NCBI GenBank assembly: GCA_019925095.2
Contig: CM034395.1
Coordinates: 14,554,213 to 14,618,212, forward strand
Length of the DNA stretch: 64,000 nt
Source: Dendrolimus kikuchii
Lineage: Eukaryota; Arthropoda; Insecta; Lepidoptera; Lasiocampidae
Reading direction: 5' to 3'
Shown here: positions 9,069-19,550 of the stretch, piece after piece
Numbering within the stretch: the first letter of the stretch is position 1
How the letters are laid out: every line of letters begins with the position of its first letter
Position numbers and translations under genes: made by a program
Notes under the pieces: generated by a model
Database searches by the model: none
Seen by the model: the letters and a program-made list of their open reading frames with translations, nothing else
What the model was told of the DNA's origin: nothing

Positions 9069-11249
9069 ATGGATGGCCCAGGCCCCCAGAAGGCCCCGAG
9101 GCCTTCGAGTGTCCCGCGAAAGCGGGACCACGCGAAGGCCAAGGATGGCTGGTTAATGCCTGAGATCGGGGAGACGCGGGTGAAAAAGGCGTCTTCTTCA
9201 TCGGCCCGTCGCAGCAGGTCGGTTGCCGGGCCGCGTCACGGGCATGCGGATAGTGCCGTTTTCACGGCTGCCGATATGCCCGGCTCGGTAGGGGATGCGT
9301 CGGCGGTGGTAGACCTCACCGCCGCCACGCATGAGGATAGGTGCGGCGCGATGGGACCGCCTCCGGTTCCCATGGCGCCTAGGGCCCCATCCGGGCGTGC
9401 CGCGCGCAGGAGCGCAGCACACCCGGAGATAGATAGGAACGTACTGCTTGCAGCGAACTCGGCCGTTTGCCTGGCCGTGAGCGCTGCAAGCACCATAGTT
9501 CAATATGCCTACATGGCGCCACCCACCTCTGCGCGAGCCTCACTCGTGCAAGGGAGCGGCGCCTACGTAGAGCATGATCACATCCCACCGTCCGGCAGCG
9601 TCCCAGACTCGCTGGAGCACGCGCTCTACGGTGCGATTCGCGACCATAGTTATTCCCGCCCTGAAGCGCCTGCCTGTAGTCCGGTATACACGGCGGCCGG
9701 TTCAGCGACGGCAGGGGATGGGTGCCCTACGACGACGGTGTCGTATAGCGCACGGGCTTCACCTGTGCCTACGACATCGACTTGCAACCTTTCGGGCTGC
9801 AACGTCGAGAGCAGCCGTCCCACGACACCGGTTGTCGCGCGAGCCTCACTCGCGCCCTCGGCCGGGGTCGTGAACAGGGACCTCGTAGGCGCGGCAGCGG
9901 CGACCCCCTCGTCTTCCTTCCCTAATGGGATGGGAGCCGCTGTTGCGATGTCGGCGCCTGCGTCTTCGGCTGCGGCGGTGTCCACGTCCTCGTCTTCAGC
10001 GGCAGCGGCGGCGGGCACGACGACGTCGTCATATTCGTTCACAGCCTCATCGTCTTCGGCATCGGGTTCGGCGGCGCCGTCATCGTCTTCAACGGCAACG
10101 GTGCCGATTTCGTGTGCCCCGATGCTCGTTCCCGGATCGAGGTCGCGCTTCTGGGACCGGTCCCAGAGCAGCGGCGCCGATTCGGACGGCACGTCGGGTG
10201 CTTCTTCCCCAGCGCGCGCGCGCTCGCCTCTGCGCCCCACGGGGGGCGCACCCGCGGCGACTACTAGCATTCTCGCGGGTGCGGAGGCCTACCTTCGCAC
10301 CGAGGGGGGTGAAAAGGGGCGCAAGGCGCGCAAGGCAACCGCCGCCAAAGTGGCCGCGGCTAGCCAGTGCGCCGCCCTCGTCGGGAATATATCGGCTCTC
10401 GGCCCTGGGGAGCTCCGCCTAGCGGCGTGCGCCCAGGTCGCCGAGATAATTCAAATTGCCCAAACGTCGGGCAATTTGAAGGGGGTTTACGTGCGCCGGC
10501 TGAAGGAGGCCGCGTCCAGGGTGTCGGACATCGTCGACACACTGGTCACGCGAAATCCGGAATCCGAGGCCTGGAAGCTCGGTAACGAGAACGCCAGGCT
10601 ACGCATGGAGTTAAGCTCGCTGCGGGAGGAAAACCGCTCCTACCGCAGGGAGTTTGAAGACATGCGTAAGGCCCTAAAGGCCTCCGCTTCGGTTGCGGAG
10701 CCGGCGCCTGCTGTAATGGCGGCGCCGACCCCCGTACCCGTCAAGCGAAAGGCCCAAGCCGCCACGGCGGAGGCGGCGGCGGTACCGGAACCGCCCGCCG
10801 CACCCGCTGCGGTTAAAAAATCGCGTCCGGCCCGTGCTGCGGTAGCAGGGCCGACACCGGCTCCCGTCGTCGGGACGGAGCGAGCTCCGGCGGCCGCCAA
10901 CGGGGTGGCGCCGACACCCGCTCCAACGGGGCCCGGCGGCATCGATCACGACGCGTTTGTGCGGGCCGTGATCGACGTTGTCGCCCCCATACTCGATGCC
11001 CGGTTCGCCGGAATCGAGGACCGGCTGAATGCCGCGCCGACCCTCCGTCCACCGCTAGCGGCCGACCGAGGCAAGGCGCCGGCAATCAAACCGGCACCAA
11101 AAGTGGCCGTTAGGCCGAAAGCGGCCACGGCTGCCGCCGCCGTCCGGCGGAATGCGGGGGAAGTAAGTACCCCGGTTCCGATGGAGGTGGTGGCGACCCC
11201 GGCTGTCGGGGTGACGGACTCCCCACCGTCACCGGCCCCCCCCCCCTAA
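9069..11249 (+). CDS. R1-clade ORF1, N-terminal part (copy 1)
   Basis: 726 codons from the first ATG after the ~270-nt leader. Residues 1-430 are low-complexity and very rich in Ala, Ser, Pro and Thr. A helical segment follows, with a likely coiled coil at about 500-540 (ENARLRMELSSLREENRSY). After that comes an Ala/Pro-rich tail. The frame stops at TAA directly after an 11-C run (11235-11247). The RNA-binding zinc knuckles lie in the next frame at 11272-12465. One base fewer in the homopolymer block would make the two parts continuous, so this is probably one ORF1 protein broken by a +1 indel. ORF1 proteins package LINE RNA into ribonucleoprotein particles. Confidence 0.8.
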   Translation: MDGPGPQKAPRPSSVPRKRDHAKAKDGWLMPEIGETRVKKASSSSARRSRSVAGPRHGHADSAVFTAADMPGSVGDASAVVDLTAATHEDRCGAMGPPPVPMAPRAPSGRAARRSAAHPEIDRNVLLAANSAVCLAVSAASTIVQYAYMAPPTSARASLVQGSGAYVEHDHIPPSGSVPDSLEHALYGAIRDHSYSRPEAPACSPVYTAAGSATAGDGCPTTTVSYSARASPVPTTSTCNLSGCNVESSRPTTPVVARASLAPSAGVVNRDLVGAAAATPSSSFPNGMGAAVAMSAPASSAAAVSTSSSSAAAAAGTTTSSYSFTASSSSASGSAAPSSSSTATVPISCAPMLVPGSRSRFWDRSQSSGADSDGTSGASSPARARSPLRPTGGAPAATTSILAGAEAYLRTEGGEKGRKARKATAAKVAAASQCAALVGNISALGPGELRLAACAQVAEIIQIAQTSGNLKGVYVRRLKEAASRVSDIVDTLVTRNPESEAWKLGNENARLRMELSSLREENRSYRREFEDMRKALKASASVAEPAPAVMAAPTPVPVKRKAQAATAEAAAVPEPPAAPAAVKKSRPARAAVAGPTPAPVVGTERAPAAANGVAPTPAPTGPGGIDHDAFVRAVIDVVAPILDARFAGIEDRLNAAPTLRPPLAADRGKAPAIKPAPKVAVRPKAATAAAAVRRNAGEVSTPVPMEVVATPAVGVTDSPPSPAPPP
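10450..10480. repeat. Perfect 12-bp hairpin inside ORF1
   Basis: ttcaaattgccc, 7-nt loop aaacgtc, gggcaatttgaa. The same hairpin is present in copy 2 at about 39272-39302. It is coding, so its conservation may be only protein-level, but it could mark an RNA structure. Confidence 0.6.
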
Positions 11250-11271
11250 AAAAAAGACGAATAGAGGGGGG

Positions 11272-12465
11272 GTGAAGTGGAGGCTGAAAATGCAGCGGAG
11301 AGCGGCACGCGATGCCGCCGTTGCATTAACGGCCCCCGCCACGGCACCCGTGCCTGTGGTGTCGGCTCCTAGGCCGGCCCCTAGGCAACGGACGGCGCCT
11401 GCGGCCGCGACATCGGTAGTCGCGGCGCCCGCCGTCCGCGCTCGCATCGCGCACGTCGCGCCGCCGCCGGCGCCCGTGGCCCCCACCCCCGCCCCGGAGG
11501 GGGGGGCGTGGACGACGGTCGTCAAGCGGAAAAAGGGTAAGGGGGCGAGGGCCGACGGGCCCCCTCCCCCCACCCAGGCGCAAGCTGCTCCCCTGCCGAC
11601 GGGGCGGGGGCAGCAACAACGGAAACAGGCTGCGAAGCCTGCGGTAGTATTCCGTGAGCCGAAGTCGGCCGCAGTTATCATCAAACTGCTGCCGGCAGCG
11701 GCCGCGAAGGGTGTCGGTTATCGCGAGGTCTTCGCGAAGGCCTCGACGGTGGTCGACATCGCGGCCATGGGCCTCCGCGAGGGGCTGAAGGTGGTGCGGA
11801 CCGTCAGGGACGCGCGCCTTCTCGAGTTCCAGCCGGGACCCGAGAGCGCGGCCAAGGCGGACCGCGTCGCCGAGGCTCTGCGCGGAGCCCTTGCAGGGAT
11901 GGCCGAGGTCGTCCGCCCCGTAAAGCGTGGGGAGCTTTACGTCTCTGGGCTGGACGAATCGGTCACGGTCGATGGGCTGCGTGACGCGATCGCGCGCGCC
12001 GGCAACTGCCGGCGCGACGACGTGCGCACGAAGCACATCGGTGCAGGACCGGGCGGTTTGGGCGCATCGTACGTGATGTGCCCCGTCGCTGCTGCCAAAG
12101 TCATCGTCGAGATGGGCTACCTCGTGGTAGGCTTCACCTCGGCGAGGGTAGAGGCACTGGAAGCCAGACCGATACGTTGTTACCGGTGTTACAACGTCGG
12201 CCATGGCGCCCAGACCTGTCCGGACACGTGCCCGGACCGGACTAACTTGTGTCTCCGCTGCGGTAAGAGCGGACACAAGATGCCGGACTGCACGGCCCGG
12301 AACCCCCACTGCGCGGCGTGTGCGGCGGGGGGACTCAACGCTGCCCACCCCACGTTGGCGAGGTTCTGCCAGCCTCCCTACGTGAAGGGCAAATTCGTCC
12401 ATCCGAGGACGAAACAACGCACGGGTGTTACGGGAGTACGCGCAATGGACACCTCCAATGCCTAG
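11272..12465 (+). CDS. R1-clade ORF1, C-terminal zinc-knuckle part (copy 1)
   Basis: Open frame of 397 codons shifted relative to 9069-11249. It is open back through the C/A/G homopolymer block, so the GTG at its 5' edge is not a true start. An Ala/Pro-rich basic stretch (VVKRKKGKGARA) precedes a globular region at residues ~130-290, then three CCHC-type knuckles: CYRCYNVGHGAQTC, CLRCGKSGHKMPDC and a variant CAACAAGG...C. These bind nucleic acid in R1-clade ORF1 proteins. The stop TAG (12463-12465) overlaps the ORF2 start ATG at 12458. Confidence 0.85.
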   Translation: MKWRLKMQRRAARDAAVALTAPATAPVPVVSAPRPAPRQRTAPAAATSVVAAPAVRARIAHVAPPPAPVAPTPAPEGGAWTTVVKRKKGKGARADGPPPPTQAQAAPLPTGRGQQQRKQAAKPAVVFREPKSAAVIIKLLPAAAAKGVGYREVFAKASTVVDIAAMGLREGLKVVRTVRDARLLEFQPGPESAAKADRVAEALRGALAGMAEVVRPVKRGELYVSGLDESVTVDGLRDAIARAGNCRRDDVRTKHIGAGPGGLGASYVMCPVAAAKVIVEMGYLVVGFTSARVEALEARPIRCYRCYNVGHGAQTCPDTCPDRTNLCLRCGKSGHKMPDCTARNPHCAACAAGGLNAAHPTLARFCQPPYVKGKFVHPRTKQRTGVTGVRAMDTSNA

Positions 12466-14932
12466 TACGCCCGTAACAATACTATTTCAGGCGAACGTAA
12501 ACCACTCCCCCACCGCTCAGGATTTGTGCCTGCAGGCGATGGCGGAGTGGCAAGCGAACTTGGCCGTAATAAGCGAACCTTATTACGTGCCGCCTTGCGG
12601 CAATTGGGTGGGCGACCTCGACGAAGTGGTAGCGGTGGTGGCCAGAGCCGGTTCTGGCACACCGCTTACATGTCTTGAAAGAGGAAAGGGCTATGCGGTG
12701 GCGGAGAGCGGGAGTATCGTCGTCATAGGCGTTTACTTTTCGCGCAGCCGCCCCCTGGCGGAGTTCGAGCTTCACTTGGACGCCATCAGGGCTGCCATAG
12801 ACAGATTGTCGCCTAAAACGATCTTCGTGATGGGCGACTTTAACGCAAAACACTGTTCCTGGGGAAATACGTTCACGGAACCTAGGGGCCGGACGGTTGA
12901 GGAATGGGCTCTTCAATCCGGCCTGACCATATTGAACCAGGGATCGGTCCAGACCTGCGTGCGCGCGCGGGGTGGATCGGTCATCGACCTGTCATTCGCC
13001 ACTCATGCGGCCGCCCGCAGAGTTGTCGGATGGAGGGTGCTGGAGGAGGTGGAGTCGCTCTCTGATCATCGGTACATCAGATTTGAGCTTACCCCCTCCT
13101 CCGGTCCGAGCCCTGTTCATCGCCCCCCTCTCTTCCCGCGTTGGGCCCTTACCAAGCTCGATCCGGAGCAGGCCGAGGAGTGGGCACTCACGGAAAGCTG
13201 GGCCTACCCAGTCGAATTCGAGAACCTGGAGTCGCAGGCAGAGCACATGCGCAAGACCCTGACGAGGGTTTGCGACGCGGCGATGCCTCGCGTCTCCAAG
13301 CGGCAGCCTCCGTGCAAGCAGGTCCACTGGTGGACCGAGGAGCTGGGCGAGATGCGAAAGGCAGTTCGCATCATCAGCCACAGGCTCAAACGCTGCAGGG
13401 CGCGCCGTCCTCCGGACTACGTCGCGGAAAATGGACTCGTGGGAGAGTTTAGGGAGGCCAGAAAGGCCCTTTCGATTGCAATACTGCAAGCGAAAGCCCG
13501 GGCTCGGGCCGAGCTCCTCGAGACGCTCGATCGGGACCCTTGGGGGCGTCCGTACCGTGGGGCTCGCAACACGTTGCGGCCTTGCACATCCACGGTCACG
13601 GAAACGCTCGAACCCGAGGTGCTCCGGTCGGTTATCGACGGGCTCTTCCCGGATCCGGGAAACTTCACTCCCCCCAGTATGGGTCCACCCGTTCCCGACA
13701 CTCCCACGGACGAGGAGCCTCACTCCATCTCCGAGGGGGAACTAGACGTTGCCCTGGACCGGCTCCGGGGCAGGAAGACGGCACCGGGACCCGACGGGGT
13801 TCCAGGTCGACTCCTCTTCCTGGCCGCTAAACATCTACGCGGCCAGCTGCGGGAACTGTTCGAAGCCTGTATTCGCGCAGGTCGGCTCCCGTCGCAATGG
13901 AAGGAGGGTCGTTTGTGCCTGATTCCCAAGGGAGGTCGGCCTCCCAACGATCCGTCCGCCTTCAGGCCCATAGTGCTGCTGAACGAGGTCGCTAAGGTCT
14001 TCGAAAAGATCTTGGCGGAGCGGCTCGTGAAGCATCTCGACACTGTGGAGCCGGGGCTTTCAGAAACGCAGTTCGGGTTTCGGCGGAGGCGCTCCACGAT
14101 GGACGCCTTCGAGACGCTGCGAACGTCAACGGACGAAGCCGTCCAAGCGAAGGATGTCGTTCTTGCGGTGTCGCTAGATATAGCGAACGCCTTTAACAGC
14201 CTCCCTCATGAGACGATCAGGGAGGGGCTCCGCGCGCATGGAGTCCCCCCGTACCTCACGAGGCTGTTGGGCGCGTACCTGCAGGATCGACATATCCTTT
14301 GGGAGGGCGGTGAGTCCGGCAATCCCGAGGTAGGTCGTCGACGCGTCGCGTGCGGCGTTCCACAGGGGTCGGTCCTCGGGCCGATTCTTTGGAACGTAGG
14401 TTATGACTGGATCCTTCGGGTTCCGGTCCTACCCGGGGTAGGGCTGATCTGCTTTGCGGACGACACCCTACTCACGGCACGCGCTGCGTCATTTGCGGAA
14501 TCCGTGGACGTCGCTAACGCCGGGTTGGCGATTGTCGTAGATCGAATAGCTAGGCTGGGCTTGAGGGTCTCCCCCGCGAAAACGGAGGCCATCATGTTCC
14601 ATAGGAAATTTCGCAATCCCCCCGCGGACTTGACCGTTTCGGTCCAAGGGGTGGCCATTAGAGTAGGGCCCCAGATGAAATATCTGGGGCTAGTTCTCGA
14701 TGGGAAATGGCTGTTCAAAGCGCACTTTGAGCAGCTAGTTCCCAAACTCGTCAAATCCGCGGGCGCACTCTCGAGGCTGCTTCCCAACGTAGGGGGCCCG
14801 GGAGGTGCGACGCGGAAACTTTACTCTGGCATCCTGAGGAGTATGGCACTGTACGGTGCACCCGTCTGGTCCAATGCACTTCACCGCCACATCCCTGAGT
14901 TAGGTTCCGTTTACCGCGGGGGGCCTCTTTAG
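12458..14932 (+). pseudogene. R1-clade ORF2, endonuclease and RT, C-terminus deleted (copy 1)
   Basis: The start ATG at 12458 sits in the ATGCCTAG overlap with the ORF1 stop. An APE-like endonuclease fills the first ~230 residues (AVISEPY, FVMGDFNAKHCSWG, SLSDHRYI). The reverse transcriptase follows, with LDIANAFNSLPH, ACGVPQGSVLGP, the catalytic ICFADDTLL and KYLGLVLDGKW. The frame then runs HRHIPELGSVYRGGPL and stops: relative to copy 2 about 0.7 kb (43716-44432) is absent and the reading frame passes into the 3' UTR. The missing part carries the C-terminal CCHC motif, so this copy is expected to be defective even though endonuclease and RT domains are open. Confidence 0.85.
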
Positions 14933-15330
14933 CTTGCTAGGAGAGCAAAGGACCTTCTACCCCCGCACAACGAAGTGGGGTGTGTTCTCCCAGGGCACAC
15001 TCCAGGCACTTTATTGCGCTGGATCGGCTGGGCGTAACTATGTTCTAAATCTCAGCCTTTCCAACACATTCAAAGCGCAGGGTCGTCAGGGAGGAGGGGG
15101 TTTTTAGTGGGTATTGGGGTTGCTCGCCCGTGCAGCAACGCTCGGAGTCTTCCACACTATTCTGTGACGTCGATCGCGGACGGAGCGCTGCCAAGAGCAT
15201 ACTATTGCTGCAGTGTTATCGCCCCCGACCGACGCGTGTCGTTCCCCTAGCAACGACCCAGTTTGTGCGTAAATCGGTTAAGCATTTTCCCTCGCCTCAA
15301 AACCAAAAAAAAAAAAAAAAAAAAAAAAAA
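14933..15330 (+). other. LINE copy 1 3' UTR and poly(A)
   Basis: GC-rich ~400-nt untranslated region (ccctgagttaggttccgttt...cctcgcctcaaaacc) shared by all four R1-clade copies here, ending in A(27) at 15304-15330. Confidence 0.8.
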
Positions 15331-16048
<718 letters not shown>

Positions 16049-16255
16049 TATCACGCCTATTCCCATGGGGGTAGACAGAGACTATGGATCTCCACTTGCA
16101 ACGATCCTGACAATCAGCTTTCGCTTCATCTTTCATTAAACTGTTCATATACGCACGTTTATTTAAAAAGCTTTTTACCTGACCTTTTTTTAACACTTCT
16201 ATTTGATAATGATGTGTACTTCGTGGTCTACCAACACGAACTCTGCTATTCACAA
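16049..16255 (-). pseudogene. LINE ORF C-terminal fragment
   Basis: Minus-strand open stretch [18 protein letters not shown]...[16 protein letters not shown]. This resembles the C-terminal end of a LINE polyprotein (an 'R.KWR..V..YP.G' ending recalled from lepidopteran RTE-like LINEs). It is cut off at the microsatellite on one side, with no RT motif. Confidence 0.5.
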
Positions 16256-16654
16256 TGCTGTCATATGTTTGCTGATTTTAGATTACAAAACTTAGATTAT
16301 CCTTTTTCTTACGTCATCTATAAATTAAATAACATATTCGCGCCGACATATATATAAAAGTAAAAAAAAAACGTACATTTCCATCAGTTCTAAGAAATTA
16401 TTATAAAGTTTGAAAAGTTTTTATTTTATTTGCAAACAATAGACAGAGATTAGTTCTATGTAATGGAATCTTTTATTAAATAAAAAGGAAATTTCCTTTG
16501 ATTCAAAATATTATAATAATATTATTTCATAAAGTTGTCCCCAGCTTTGTCAAAAATTAAAAATCTACTTTGGCAACACTGAAACTAGATATGGCTTCCT
16601 GTCAAAAAATTAATTTATGAGTTTCGTCTAATTCGATCCTATAACAGATTTTAT
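16256..16654. other. AT-rich flank, no gene seen
   Basis: Nothing recognisable apart from the ATGAT target duplication that begins at 16655. Confidence 0.5.
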
Positions 16655-16659
16655 ATGAT

Positions 16660-16858
16660 TGTTAAAAAATCGAATCGACAATATCTTTAGAAGCTTTATT
16701 TATTGATAAATTGATATAATTTTTAAAGAGAGGAAAAAAACGTCTTTTATTTTATATATCTATATTCTGACACACACATTTTCAAATACAGAGACAAATA
16801 ATAAAAAAAAACAACTTATTAAACACTATGGAATAAAACAGACCTTTCATTTCAAACA
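16660..16858 (-). repeat. BEL/Pao 3' LTR
   Basis: 199 bp, TG...CA, directly preceded on the minus strand by a purine tract (gcgttgggagga) suited to second-strand priming. Shares with 27952-28044 the block 'acacattttcaaatacagag' and 'ttcatttcaaaca'. Confidence 0.7.
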
Positions 16859-16879
16859 TCCTCCCAACGCTAAAAGAAA

Positions 16880-17353
16880 TCAAATATTTAATAGCTCCTG
16901 AGTCAGAAGAACCATTTGTCGTTGGAGCAGCTACCTCCAACTTGTACAAGCATTCCACAAGCAACCTGTGGAAGTTTTTACCACCGCCGTTCTCATTACA
17001 CCATCTTTTCCTTCTGTCATGTTTCTATTATACCTAAAGGCCACTTTAATCTCTTCTTTTCTGTCTCTATTAAAACAACATCTCCTGCTCTTAAAACATC
17101 TGAAGTTTCTCTTCCTTTCTGTACAAGCAACATAATATATTCCGATTTGAACCTCTATCTAAACTGTTCTCTAAGAGACTATAAATATTTCAGAGGAGTA
17201 TTGAGAATATCACCATCAATTATATTTAAATCCGTGGTGTTGTTGTGGACACTAAAGGTTGAATGAAATGAGCCGGAGTTAATGGTTCCAAATATTCACC
17301 TCCCTCACTATTTATATACGTTAGTTAAAGGTCGGCTGTTCATGACAGCTTCA
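16880..17353 (-). pseudogene. BEL/Pao pol C-terminus (integrase end and DUF5641-like domain)
   Basis: Minus-strand translation restarts after the LINE insertion with CEAVMNSRPLT, then a decayed stretch and LTPAHF-like codons. It continues with LREQFR, YIMLLVQKGRETSDVL and RAGDVVLIETEKKRLKWPLG and ends VVKTSTGCLW. These are the ordered landmarks of the BEL/Pao region between the integrase core and the C-terminus. Several stops and frameshifts are present, so it is a pseudogene. Order and spacing are seen; the family name is from knowledge of BEL/Pao polyproteins. Confidence 0.7.
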
Positions 17354-17368
17354 CAGTCACATACTATA

Positions 17369-19191
17369 AAATAAAATAAATAAAATAAAGCCTTTTTATT
17401 TGGTCCATAATAACATTACACTATACAATAATTTTAAAATGTCACATTATTTTTCGTCAATTTATTATTATTATTTTATTCGTCAATTTATTATTTTTAT
17501 TGTTCTACTTTTGGACCCCCGTCCGGGTAAAGGCCTCCTCCAGTTGCGCCCAGTGATTTCTGTCCGCGGCCACTGCGAGCCACCTTGGGCCCGCGACGGC
17601 GCGGAAGTCGTCGTTCCATCGCTTGAGCGGGCGTTCCACACGACGTTTGCCATACGTGGGGCCGCGCCATTCCGTCACTATTCTTGTCCATCTCTGGTCC
17701 GAGTATCGTACCACATTTCCAGTCCAGTTCCACTTAAGCTTTCTTACATGAAATCGAAGGCTTTTCTATAGTCAACAAACAATAAATATAATGGAGTGTT
17801 AAATTCTTTATGTTTCTCAATAACTTGGCTTATCACGTGTATATGGTCCATCGTTGAGTACCCGGGTCTGAATCCTGCCTGTTCGATTGGTTGTTTTAAG
17901 TCTATTAATGGGCCGATTCTTGAAAGTAAGCATTGTGAAAATAATTTGTAGAGACTGGACATCAAACTTATAGGCCTATAATTTGATATATCAGCTGGGT
18001 CACCTTTTTTGTAAAGCAGTGTTATTTCAGATTCTGTCCATTGTAACGGCACCAATTTCTCATTTAAAACTTTGTTAAATATGTCAGTTATTAATCCAGT
18101 TAGTTGCCTTCTTCCTGTTTTTAGTGATTCATTTGTAATTAAGTCTGGGCCTGGACTCTTATTATTGTTAAGTTTTTGGATTGTTTGGTCTACTTCTATC
18201 ATCGTAAAAGGAATTAAATCATTTTTATTATGTGTTGGTTTGTTGATCTTTGATGTTGTTTTCATTAGATTATTTCTTATATGTCCATACAGATTTTTGT
18301 AAAAGTTTGTAGCCACCAACACTAGGTCTTTTCTGTTTTCTGTTATACTAGTGCCTTTTTTTAATTTAGGAATCCATGATTTTTTTAATTGTAGATTTTT
18401 TTGAGCTCGTTTTATACTTCCTATTTTTTCAATACCTATTTGATATTTATTTAACTTGTAGGCTTCATATTCATCTTGTACTTTTCTTTTTGTTAGTTTA
18501 TATAGCTGTTTTAATTTATGTTTCTCTTCTGTTGTTTTATTTATTTTTTGTTGTAAAATGTGTCGTTTTATTATCATTATTTTGGTCTCTTCAGACAATT
18601 TAAATTGTTCTTTGGTACCAGGAACTTTTGATTCTTCTAGACTTTCGACTATTGCCTTTTCAACCGCATTGTACAGTTGACTTAATGTTTGATTGTCCTC
18701 TATGTAAGTATTTAATTTCTGATCTAAAATTTGGACATAATTTATTTGTTCCTTCTCTGATTGAAGATTTGATTTCGGCTTACTAAAATATCTCCGGCTT
18801 TTCTTCTTTTCGTTTATTTTGATGGTAGCTCTAAGTAACCTATGATCAGAAGGAAATGATATTTTTCGAAGTACTTCTATGTTTGTGAAATAAGTTTTAG
18901 CATTTGATAAAATATAATCTATTTCATTCTTCGTCTTTCCATCTGGAGACATCCAGGTCCATCTTTGCGTTTCTTTCTTTTTAAAAAGTGTGTTAATTAT
19001 TGTAAATTCCCCATTTAAGGAGAACAATTTGAGTCTTTCACTTCGATCGTTGCATGTGCCCGAGCCAAATGGGCCTATTATTGGCTGTATTTCAGGGTTG
19101 GTAATTCCAATTTTAGGGTTAAAATCTCCAAGTATTATAATTTTTTGGTATGATTTTTCTACGGCTTTTAAGATGTCAGTATAAAATGTTT
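17369..19191 (-). mobile_element. RTE-type LINE inserted in the BEL/Pao integrase, internally deleted
   Basis: Flanked by a 15-bp target duplication cagtcacatactata (17354-17368 and 19192-19206), which splits the BEL frame between 'KTIVCD' and 'CEAVMNSRPLT'. Its 3' end (low coordinates) carries an A/T-rich tail with 'aataaaataaaata'. The 5' end is truncated inside the endonuclease domain. Confidence 0.85.
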
Positions 19192-19198
19192 CAGTCAC
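17505..19198 (-). pseudogene. RTE LINE ORF: endonuclease, partial RT, C-terminal domain
   Basis: The long frame (19198-17744) begins inside an APE-type endonuclease: IIILGDFNPKIG, TWMSPDGKTKNEIDYIL and FPSDHRLLRA give the catalytic Asp/Asn, Asp and His blocks. A Lys-rich linker follows, then the RT start (NNNKSPGPD, PLQWTESEITLLYKKGDP, NYRPISLMSSLYKLFSQ, QAGFRPGYSTMDHI, LLFVDYRKAFDFM). It stops there, exactly at the first catalytic Asp block. The reading picks up in another frame at 17733-17505 with the RTE C-terminal pattern (VVRYSDQRWTRIVTEWRGP, RPLKRWNDDF, NHWAQLEEAF). The palm region with the second catalytic motif is deleted, so it cannot encode an active RT. Confidence 0.8.
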
Positions 19199-19206
19199 AT
19201 ACTATA

Positions 19207-19542
19207 GTTTTCAATTATTCATAGGAAACAGATGCTTTACCTAAAATTTTACGCAGTAAATCTTTCATTATTCTAATTAGTCGCTCCCAGTAGCCTCCCC
19301 ACCAAGCAGCGGAAGGCGCGTTCATTTTCCATGAGATGCGACGAACTGTTGACTCCACTTGTATCTCCTCCCATCTTAAAGAAAATAATATTTTTTTTGT
19401 CCCCATGAAATTAGTTCCTTGATCAGACATCATAGTGTCTATACGACCTCGACGAGCAAGAAATCTCGTCAATGTCATCATAATTGCTTCCGTAGATAAA
19501 GATGTAGTCAGTTCTAAATGTACTGCTCGATATACGGCACAG
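19207..19542 (-). pseudogene. BEL/Pao integrase core, C-terminal part
   Basis: Reads TCAVYRAVHLELTTSLST, RRGRIDTMMSDQGTNFMG, then SWKMNAPSAAWWGGYWERLI and a run to KASVSYE. This is the rve-type integrase core: an Asp in MMSDQGTNF and the Trp-rich AAWWGG.WERLI block are diagnostic of BEL/Pao. The usual Glu position in '...PS(A)AAWWGG.WE' is retained. A stop codon follows SYE and the RTE LINE has inserted a few codons later. The N-terminal continuation is across the Penelope-like element at 20472-20746. Confidence 0.75.
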
Positions 19543-19550
19543 GTATACAA

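Larger units (their letters stand above)
8797..15330 (+). mobile_element. R1-clade LINE, copy 1 (3' internal deletion)
   Basis: Two-gene non-LTR retrotransposon ending in a ~27-nt poly(A). The homology to copy 2 (37588-44850) starts at 'atgcccgtgctctttgc'; copy 1 lacks the first ~33 bp of copy 2, and no target duplication is obvious. GC-rich coding sequence stands out sharply against the AT-rich surroundings. ORF1 (gag-like, three CCHC knuckles) overlaps ORF2 (endonuclease and reverse transcriptase). About 0.7 kb is missing around 14890, removing the end of ORF2. It is not inserted in rDNA, so it belongs to an R1-clade family other than R1 itself, or has lost site choice. Confidence 0.9.

Noticed and set aside
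9650..10270. Long antisense frame inside R1-clade ORF1
   Set aside because: GC-rich coding sequence commonly leaves open shadow frames. It is also antisense in copy 2 and has no recognisable motif.
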